12,380 nt of DNA from UBA6022 sp035704495 (GTDB taxonomy: Bacteria > Patescibacteriota > Saccharimonadia > Saccharimonadales > Saccharimonadaceae), in contig DASSWW010000027.1 of NCBI GenBank assembly GCA_035704495.1, positions 1-12,380 of the forward strand, read 5' to 3'. The notes beneath the pieces are model-generated. The model was not told the DNA's origin. It made no database searches and saw only the letters and a program-made list of their open reading frames with translations. Below, in pieces: positions 6,191-11,241 of this stretch (positions are counted from its first letter, which is position 1; each line of letters opens with the position of its first letter). A program made the position numbers and the translations under genes.

Positions 6191-6832
6191 ATGAAGATTG
6201 CTGCGCCAAAATTACCAGTCCAACTTGACGATAGTACGGTCGCTGTCATGATGAACGACGGCGAATTAGAAGAGGTGCGGTTGCATGATGAAGAGGCGAC
6301 GAATTGTAATGTGGCGGCACTCGATCTGAACAGTGTGCTAATCGAAAAAGTGCAGTTTATTGGTGCGCATTTTAGCCGTGTTACTATGCGCGATGTTTTG
6401 GCGCGCGCGGGTGACTTTTCGTCTGCGCATTTGGACAACGGTATGGTGGTGCGGGTCGAGTTTGTGAACTGTCGTATGACCGGTGTTGATTTTAGCCGAA
6501 CTAGCCTGCATGATGTTGTTTTTCGGGGATGTAAATTGGACATGGCGAATTTTAGATTTAGTGATTTGCGTCGCGTGCAGTTTATTGATTGTACGCTAGT
6601 AGAAACGGATTTTATGAATGCTAAATTGGCGAGTGTTGAGTTTCAGTCGAGTGTGCTAGAGAAAACAATTTTTAGTCAGGCAGTCTGCAAACAAGTTGAT
6701 TTACGCAGCTCGCAGTTAGTCGATATTGTTGGTTGGCGTGATTTAAAAGGCGCGGTGATTGACGGTGCGCAACTGGCTATGGCAGCGCCGTATTTGGCAC
6801 AAGAGCTGGGTTTGATTGTACGGAATACATAG
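6191..6832 (+). CDS. Pentapeptide-repeat protein
   Basis: This 213-aa protein is built largely of tandem A(D/N)LxX-type pentapeptides, clearest from VDFSRTSLHDVVFRGCKLD through MANFRFSDLRRVQFIDCTL to SSVLEKTIFSQAVCKQVDL. These should fold as a right-handed quadrilateral beta-helix. The end (LKGAVIDGAQLAMAAPYLAQ) is the usual capping helix region of the family. Some pentapeptide proteins (Qnr, McbG, MfpA) mimic DNA and protect gyrase, but nothing here ties this one to gyrase, and many family members have no known role. No signal peptide is seen, so it should be cytoplasmic. It is monocistronic, reads away from the tRNA, and appears to be transcribed without a leader. Confidence 0.88.
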   Translation: MKIAAPKLPVQLDDSTVAVMMNDGELEEVRLHDEEATNCNVAALDLNSVLIEKVQFIGAHFSRVTMRDVLARAGDFSSAHLDNGMVVRVEFVNCRMTGVDFSRTSLHDVVFRGCKLDMANFRFSDLRRVQFIDCTLVETDFMNAKLASVEFQSSVLEKTIFSQAVCKQVDLRSSQLVDIVGWRDLKGAVIDGAQLAMAAPYLAQELGLIVRNT

Positions 6833-6840
6833 TTGAACTT

Positions 6841-6952
6841 AAAACCTTTCCTCGGGTCCTGTCGCTCGGTCCACCCCTGATTTTCGTTTGATTACAAACG
6901 CAAAATCGGGTGCTGCCCCGCCGAGCGCCACCCGCGGGCGGAGCTTTTAGGT
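6841..6952. other. Structured non-coding element: nested imperfect hairpin
   Basis: No reading frame of note lies between the pentapeptide gene and the next gene. Instead 6863-6927 can form one long hairpin: CGCTCGG/CCGAGCG (6863-6869 with 6921-6927), CACCC/GGGTG (6872-6876 with 6908-6912), and GATTTTCGTTTG pairing 6895-6907 with one bulged C, closing on a 4-nt ATTA loop. Outer pairs CGGGT/ACCCG (6853-6857 with 6930-6934) and ACCT/AGGT (6844-6847 with 6949-6952) extend the symmetry. No strong T-run follows beyond a short TTTT. It may be a structured RNA, a palindromic mobile repeat or an unusual transcription end for the pentapeptide gene. Confidence 0.55.
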
Positions 6953-6968
6953 ATAAGTAATATCGCTA

Positions 6969-6997
6969 TTGCTTTTACGACTAAAATAGTGTATAAT
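6969..6997 (+). promoter_or_regulatory. Promoter of the 211-aa unknown gene
   Basis: TTGCTT (6969-6974), 17-bp spacer, TATAAT (6992-6997). Transcription would start near 7004, giving a 35-nt leader that carries the AAGGAG ribosome-binding site at 7029-7034. Confidence 0.6.
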
Positions 6998-7039
6998 AAT
7001 CACAACGTTTATCCCACTACTATTCTGTAAGGAGAGGTC

Positions 7040-7675
7040 ATGGATACAGCGTCGTACCTACACAATGCCTCACAATCAACACCGCAACCGGTCTATGAAC
7101 ATGGATTTTTGGTTAACCCAGCGTCGACGGTTTTGTTTAACGAAATTCCTCCTCCACCAGAGGGCTATGTCAGTCTGACACGTCTGGAGCATTTCGCCCG
7201 GTCATTGTATCCGGACGATTACGATTTTGCTCCGTGGACGTGGAAAATTCTGCTGCGTGACATGGAGTTTTTTGAGCTCATGTACGAATCCAAAATTACC
7301 GGACGCCAATATCAGCTTGATATCCGCCATGTCGCTACTCATCAGACGCGCGAAGAATGGCTGCGCGACGAACGCAATAAAACGAATGATTTTGACATCT
7401 ACGATGCCTTGCTCGATCCTTATTTGTGGATTATCGGCAAAGATTCGTTGAAAAGTCAGTATCATTTGCTGTATGTGCACGACGTGCGTGATGATGGATA
7501 CAACCGTTGTCGTGATTGGGGAACCAAGCATACTACGCATGTGCCGAAACCACGCGAGCGTGAACGGTACGCACAGCAGTTTGGTCAATCCGAACAGATG
7601 AAACAAGCGCGCGTTCAGGGTCATACAGTGTGTGTTTATGCACTGATCCGACTATGGGTGCTGACGTGTCTGTGA
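7040..7675 (+). CDS. Unrecognised 211-aa protein
   Basis: I do not recognise this protein. It has no signal peptide; the bulk is soluble, rich in Asp, Tyr, Arg and Trp, with a proline patch at 37-40 (PPPP), a charged helix at about 102-114 (TREEWLRDERNKT) and a basic stretch at 169-176 (PKPRERER). The final ~15 residues (VCVYALIRLWVLTCL) turn abruptly hydrophobic, which could be a tail anchor or a frame shift near the end. Translation signals are strong: AAGGAG 5 nt before the ATG and a near-consensus promoter. It is a single-gene unit bounded by structured non-coding DNA on both sides (6841-6952 and 7692-7745), so its neighbours give no functional hint. Confidence 0.7.
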   Translation: MDTASYLHNASQSTPQPVYEHGFLVNPASTVLFNEIPPPPEGYVSLTRLEHFARSLYPDDYDFAPWTWKILLRDMEFFELMYESKITGRQYQLDIRHVATHQTREEWLRDERNKTNDFDIYDALLDPYLWIIGKDSLKSQYHLLYVHDVRDDGYNRCRDWGTKHTTHVPKPRERERYAQQFGQSEQMKQARVQGHTVCVYALIRLWVLTCL

Positions 7676-7691
7676 TTGCATTGTACAAATT

Positions 7692-7745
7692 GTAAACAGG
7701 AAAGTCCTGTTTACCGCCAACTACATCCCAAGTGGTGTAGTTGGC
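7692..7745 (+). other. Two tandem perfect hairpins downstream of the unknown gene
   Basis: Hairpin A: GTAAACAGGA/TCCTGTTTAC (7692-7701 with 7705-7714, 3-nt loop). Hairpin B, one base later: GCCAACTACA/TGTAGTTGGC (7716-7725 with 7736-7745, 10-nt loop with an inner CC/GG). Neither is followed by a T-run, so they do not look like a standard intrinsic terminator, although they begin 17 nt after the stop codon. They may protect the 3' end of the mRNA or be part of a structured RNA. Confidence 0.6.
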
Positions 7746-7762
7746 AATCTACCTGCGGGCTG

Positions 7763-7795
7763 GAACTGTAATGTTCGAGCGCGAAGGTGTATACT
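7763..7795 (+). promoter_or_regulatory. Candidate promoter and SOS-like operator of the translesion polymerase operon
   Basis: TATACT at 7790-7795 is a good -10, with TG directly before it. The inverted repeat GAAC-N6-GTTC (7763-7776) overlaps the expected -35. It recalls the Gram-positive LexA box (GAAC-N4-GTTC) but the spacer is 2 bp too long, so LexA control is only a suggestion. Transcription from here would give a leader of about 150 nt. Confidence 0.35.
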
Positions 7796-7870
7796 AATAA
7801 GTACTTCCAGGTGATACACACTAGCCATTTTGGCAAAGCGTCCCTCGCTTCAGGATTCATCAATCGTCTT

Positions 7871-7946
7871 CGATTTTTCAGCTAGAAACGGGCAGAAAAA
7901 GCGGGCGATACAACCAAAATCGTTTCTCTAACTAACTTTTAGAGGA
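7871..7946 (+). promoter_or_regulatory. Leader with mutually exclusive stems over the ribosome-binding site
   Basis: TTCTCTAA (7924-7931) can pair with TTAGAGGA (7939-7946), hiding the AGAGGA Shine-Dalgarno of the 88-aa gene. The alternative stem AGAAACG/CGTTTCT (7884-7890 with 7921-7927) uses bases of the first arm, so the two cannot form together. A third option, CGATTTT/AAAATCG (7871-7877 with 7916-7922), competes with the second. This is the layout of a translational on/off switch; no known riboswitch family is recognised. Confidence 0.4.
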
Positions 7947-7954
7947 TACTAGCG

Positions 7955-8221
7955 ATGAATGATGAAACTTTTTTAAATGAACGTATTGAAGTGATTGCCG
8001 TCTTTGGCGATGGGCTGAACCCTTGCCGGCCAATTCGGTTTCGGCGCCCTAATGGCCGAGAGGTAGAGGTGACCGAAATTGGGCTGCGTCATCCTAGTGT
8101 GCAGGGCAAGCGGCTGTTACATATATTTGACGTGACTGATGGCGGGGCGGATTATCGGCTGGAATTTGATAGTGAACGACTGACCTGGTATTTGACGCGC
8201 GAGGCGGATCACTATGAATAA
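7955..8221 (+). CDS. Small partner protein of the Y-family polymerase
   Basis: This 88-aa, mostly beta-strand protein (NERIEVIAVF, PIRFRRPNGREVEVTEIG, KRLLHIFDVTDG, ADYRLEFDSERLTWYL) ends 8 nt inside the polymerase gene, so the two are translationally coupled. Small proteins encoded just upstream of Y-family polymerases are known in other phyla (YolD-like proteins with UvrX/YqjW in Firmicutes, DUF6504 proteins in actinobacteria). The strand order with a basic RPNGR segment and a closing W-Y-L is reminiscent of the DUF6504 layout, but I cannot claim homology by eye. The start ATG has AGAGGA 8 nt upstream. A role in controlling or recruiting the polymerase is an inference from context. Confidence 0.8.
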   Translation: MNDETFLNERIEVIAVFGDGLNPCRPIRFRRPNGREVEVTEIGLRHPSVQGKRLLHIFDVTDGGADYRLEFDSERLTWYLTREADHYE

Positions 8222-9449
8222 CCAGTATAATACCGAACGGCCACTGATTATGCACATTGACCTTAATTCGTGTTTTGCCACGATTGAGCAGCAGTCACGA
8301 CCACAACTACGCGGTCGCCCGGTGGCAATTATTAACCGGCGAACCGAAAACACGTCAATTGTAACGGCCAGTTACGAAGCCAAAGCTTATGGAGTGAAAG
8401 TGGGGATGCGGTTAAAAGAGGCCAAATTGTTAGTGCCAGATATTATCGCTATCGAAACCGACCCCGCCAAATATCGTTTTGTGTATCACAAATTTATGGA
8501 TCTGATGAAATCGTATTCGCCGCACGTCACGATGAAAAGTATCGACGAGGGAATAATTGACTTTAAACACGCCACCGAACAGATGCGAGCTCGTGATTTA
8601 GGAATGGTGGGCGAAGAAATAAAACAGCGTATGCGAGGCGAAATCGGTAACGTTATGCGCTGCAACATTGGTATTAGTACCAATCGTTTTTTGGCAAAGA
8701 CCGCTGCGGGGTTGCACAAGCCGGACGGACTGGATATTATTACGCATGACAACTTACGCCAAACTTTTGCCAACCTGACGTTAACTGATCTGACCGGCAT
8801 TGCGCATCGCAACCAGCAGCGGCTCAATGCCGTCGGGATTTTTACGCCGCTAGAATTTTTGGATGCCGACGCTGGGACGCTACGCAAAATTGTCTTTAAA
8901 AGTGTTTGTGGCGACGAGTGGCATCAGCGCCTGCGCGGGTACGAAGTGGACGACCGCGTTTCGACACTTGGATCGGTTGGGCGGCAGTATGTATTAGAAA
9001 GTCAGCATTTGTCGCGTGAGAAAATTACGCAACGGTTACATCATTTGTGCGAATCAGTCGGTGCCAAACTGCGCGGCCAACAAAAGGTGGCGCGCGGCGT
9101 ATTTGTCTATGCTAAAACCTATGATCGAAAGTATTGGCACGCCCGCCGGATGTGCGAAGTGCCGTTTTTTAGCAACCAAGCTATCTATGCCCTGGCCAGC
9201 CAGTTATTTAACGGCGCGCCGTCTAGTGATATTCGCGAAATCGGAATCAGCTGTTACGAATTACATGATGACGTTGACGGTCAGCTGAGTTTGTTTGGCG
9301 ATCAAATTGCTAGCGAAAAGCAATTAGTCAAAGTCATTGACGACCTGAATGGCCGCTACGGCGACCGCACGATTCACGTGGCAGATACACTGGGAACGGG
9401 CATATATGTGAAGCAAAAGATTCCGTTTGGCAGTACACGCTACTTGTAG
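8214..9449 (+). CDS. Y-family translesion DNA polymerase (DinB/UmuC/ImuB-like)
   Basis: This 411-aa error-prone polymerase copies across damaged template bases. Seen: HIDLNSCFATIE with catalytic D16 and steric-gate F21 (which excludes ribonucleotides), YEAKAYGVKVGM at 54-65 for the incoming nucleotide, SIDEG with catalytic D111 and E112, then thumb and little-finger domains. A C-terminal QLSLF at 357-361 is a consensus beta-clamp binding motif. All three catalytic acids are kept, so it is an active-type polymerase rather than a non-catalytic ImuB. The DLN instead of DMD resembles the UmuC branch. It overlaps the 88-aa gene by 8 nt. No LexA, UmuD or ImuA homologue is in the window. Confidence 0.92.
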   Translation: MNNQYNTERPLIMHIDLNSCFATIEQQSRPQLRGRPVAIINRRTENTSIVTASYEAKAYGVKVGMRLKEAKLLVPDIIAIETDPAKYRFVYHKFMDLMKSYSPHVTMKSIDEGIIDFKHATEQMRARDLGMVGEEIKQRMRGEIGNVMRCNIGISTNRFLAKTAAGLHKPDGLDIITHDNLRQTFANLTLTDLTGIAHRNQQRLNAVGIFTPLEFLDADAGTLRKIVFKSVCGDEWHQRLRGYEVDDRVSTLGSVGRQYVLESQHLSREKITQRLHHLCESVGAKLRGQQKVARGVFVYAKTYDRKYWHARRMCEVPFFSNQAIYALASQLFNGAPSSDIREIGISCYELHDDVDGQLSLFGDQIASEKQLVKVIDDLNGRYGDRTIHVADTLGTGIYVKQKIPFGSTRYL

Positions 9450-9473
9450 TATCTGATTATACTTATGTATACT
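9444..9473 (+). promoter_or_regulatory. Candidate promoter of the pilin-like gene
   Basis: TTGTAG (9444-9449), 18-bp spacer, TATACT (9468-9473), ending 8 nt before the ATG at 9482. It overlaps the polymerase stop codon. No Shine-Dalgarno is seen, so a nearly leaderless mRNA is expected. Confidence 0.45.
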
Positions 9474-9481
9474 TTAAGTAC

Positions 9482-10132
9482 ATGCATCGCATTCACAATT
9501 ATTTGCAGAGCAAGCTTCAAAAATCCTGGTCGGGCTTTACTATCGTCGAAATACTTATTGTGATCGTGGTGATTGGTATTTTGGCGTCGATTGCGATGAC
9601 AACTTATAACGGTACGCAAAACAAAGCCAAGGTGCTTCATCAACAGAATGACCTAAAACATGTTCTTGAATTGATTGAAATTTATGAGGCAAAACACGAA
9701 GAATACCCTAAAACAACAGATCAATCGCAGGCAAATTGGCGCACGATTGATGTGCGAACTGATGATAATTGCCACAACGGATCTTCTCAACCCGATTGGG
9801 TACCAGACCTTAACGAGTCTTTACCGCAAAGTGACACTAGCTACGGGGCGGGGGTTGATGGTGTCGTTGGGTGCTATCTGTATGCAAGTAACGGGGAAGA
9901 ATATGTTATTTCGGCATGGAACATGTTATCGTCGCCGCAGACGTCGACGATGTACCGACGCCTTGGTTTTCGAGAGTTCCAAACGAGTACGTCTACACAA
10001 TTTTATACCTGTAATAGTGGGCCAATTGGTGGTGCGAACGGTGGGTACGATATCGCGCAAGATTATTATAAGCATTCCTACACAATTTCAAATATTACAA
10101 CTTGTGATGAGACACCGCCACCTGGCGCGTAG
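9482..10132 (+). CDS. Type IV pilin-like protein with class III-type N-terminus
   Basis: This 216-aa protein has a prepilin signal: an 18-residue basic leader ending in G18, then F19-T-I-V-E23 (the conserved Glu5 of mature pilin) and a hydrophobic helix IVEILIVIVVIGILASIAM. A prepilin peptidase would cut after G18 and methylate F19. The globular part has four cysteines (NCHNG, GCYLY, TCNSG, TTCDE) and a disordered-looking acidic/proline end. It may be a major or minor pilin; no other pilus genes are present here. In Saccharibacteria, type IV pili are implicated in motility and host contact, which would fit if the lineage guess is right. Confidence 0.9.
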   Translation: MHRIHNYLQSKLQKSWSGFTIVEILIVIVVIGILASIAMTTYNGTQNKAKVLHQQNDLKHVLELIEIYEAKHEEYPKTTDQSQANWRTIDVRTDDNCHNGSSQPDWVPDLNESLPQSDTSYGAGVDGVVGCYLYASNGEEYVISAWNMLSSPQTSTMYRRLGFREFQTSTSTQFYTCNSGPIGGANGGYDIAQDYYKHSYTISNITTCDETPPPGA

Positions 10133-10134
10133 TT

Positions 10135-10140
10135 TATACT
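10135..10140 (+). promoter_or_regulatory. -10 element placed for a leaderless mRNA of the 57-aa gene
   Basis: TATACT begins 2 nt after the pilin stop codon and ends exactly 6 nt before the ATG at 10147. There is no Shine-Dalgarno and no clear -35. Confidence 0.4.
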
Positions 10141-10146
10141 AAGATT

Positions 10147-10320
10147 ATGAATAAAAAGGTGATTTTATTTTTTACTGCCATCTTTAGCATTATGGGTGCT
10201 TATGTACCTCTGCTGCTCGGCGATAGTTCGCTGATTAGTGGCTGGAGTATTTTAGGTGGTTTTGTCGGCGGGATGGCTGGTATCTGGCTAGGTGCCGTTA
10301 TTTCTAAACGGTGGGGATAA
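10147..10320 (+). CDS. Small two-helix membrane protein, function unknown
   Basis: This 57-aa reading frame starts MNKKVILFFTAIFSIMG and ends ISKRWG. It has two hydrophobic helices (about 5-24 and 33-52); the second carries a glycine pattern (GGFVGGMAGIWLG) suited to tight helix packing. Lys at both ends suggests a hairpin with N- and C-termini inside. It fills the gap between the pilin gene (14 nt upstream) and tilS (6 nt downstream), and its stop is close enough to tilS for coupled translation. I do not recognise the family. Confidence 0.7.
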   Translation: MNKKVILFFTAIFSIMGAYVPLLLGDSSLISGWSILGGFVGGMAGIWLGAVISKRWG

Positions 10321-10326
10321 ACAGAT

Positions 10327-11172
10327 ATGCGGTATCTTGTCGCTGTCAGTGGAGGAATTGATTCGGTTGTCCTGCTAGACAAATTAGCCAGCAGTGGCGA
10401 ACATGAATTGATTGTTGCTCATTTTGATCATGGTATCAGGGGTGATTCAGCCGATGATGCCCGATTTGTTAGTGTGCTGGCGGCATTGTATGGACTGCCA
10501 TTTGTTTCGACTCGTGAAGAACTTGGCGAAGGTGCCAGCGAAGAACGGGCACGACATCGCCGCTATGCGTTTTTACGTCAGGCAGCGCGGATGCACGAAG
10601 CCATGATTGCCACTGCTCATCACGCTGATGACGTGATTGAAACGATTGCAATTAATATACAGCGTGGCACAGGATGGCGAGGAGTGGCGGTACTAACGAC
10701 GCCAGGCATTGAACGACCTTTGCTGGCTATGACAAAAGCCGACATTCGAGCGTACGCGCTAAAAAAACGTCTGGAATGGGTGGAAGATAGCACGAATGCC
10801 AGTGAAAAGTATTTGCGCAACCGATTGCGTCATCGAATTACTGCCCAGCTATCCTCACAGCAAAAGCAGGCCGCACAGGCTATTTGGCAGCAACAACTTG
10901 CGCTAAAGACAGCAATCGAACAGGAGCTAGCCAATTATAGTAATGCCCAGGGCGAATACTCACGCTATTACCTGGCGCAGATTGACGAACAGTCAGCGTC
11001 AGAGCTGCTCCGCGCGGCTATTATGGCAAAAACCAACCTCAGCCCCACCCGCCCGCAACTGAAAAGAGCCCTGCTGGCAATCAAGACAGCGCGACCGCGT
11101 ACATCGTACGAACTTGGTGCTGGTGTGAAGTTATGGTTTAATGTCCGTACTTTTATTGTTGAAACCCCTTGA
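10327..11172 (+). CDS. tilS: tRNA(Ile)-lysidine synthetase
   Basis: TilS converts C34 of the CAU anticodon of tRNA-Ile2 to lysidine, using ATP and lysine, so the tRNA reads AUA. The N-terminal PP-loop SGGIDS (8-13), AHFDHGIRGDS (31-41), TAHHADDVIET and RNRLRH following WVEDSTN are diagnostic. At 281 aa it is well short of the ~430-aa E. coli enzyme and lacks most or all of its C-terminal tRNA-binding domains; short forms occur in Aquifex and in reduced genomes. The start lies 6 nt after the 57-aa gene with only a weak purine-rich upstream, so translation is probably coupled. The order tilS-ftsH is widely conserved in bacteria, often with hpt between them; hpt is absent here. Confidence 0.93.
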   Translation: MRYLVAVSGGIDSVVLLDKLASSGEHELIVAHFDHGIRGDSADDARFVSVLAALYGLPFVSTREELGEGASEERARHRRYAFLRQAARMHEAMIATAHHADDVIETIAINIQRGTGWRGVAVLTTPGIERPLLAMTKADIRAYALKKRLEWVEDSTNASEKYLRNRLRHRITAQLSSQQKQAAQAIWQQQLALKTAIEQELANYSNAQGEYSRYYLAQIDEQSASELLRAAIMAKTNLSPTRPQLKRALLAIKTARPRTSYELGAGVKLWFNVRTFIVETP

Positions 11173-11193
11173 AAAGTGCTATTATTATAAGAG

Positions 11194-11202
11194 TGATATT
11201 TT
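11194..11202 (+). promoter_or_regulatory. Possible extended -10 promoter of ftsH
   Basis: TGATATTTT (TG-n-TATTTT) lies in the 69-nt gap between tilS and ftsH. A TTGAAA at 11169-11174 is too far away (22 bp) to be an ideal -35. ftsH could instead be read through from tilS. Confidence 0.3.
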
Positions 11203-11241
11203 CTTATGTGAACCGGTACCTGAAAGGATAATTTATAGTTT

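Noticed and set aside
6841..6952. attC-like integron recombination site
   Set aside because: No core GTTRRRY/RYYYAAC pair, no integrase and no cassette array are present.
7697..7707. AGGAAAGTCC resembles the conserved GAGGAAAGUCC segment of RNase P RNA
   Set aside because: It is simply the top of a perfect hairpin; the other RNase P conserved blocks (ACAGAA..., GGGTGC, the P4 partner strand) are absent and the gap is too short.
9675..10142. 155-codon + strand frame within the pilin gene
   Set aside because: It is a shifted-frame shadow of the pilin gene with an Arg run produced by out-of-frame codons.
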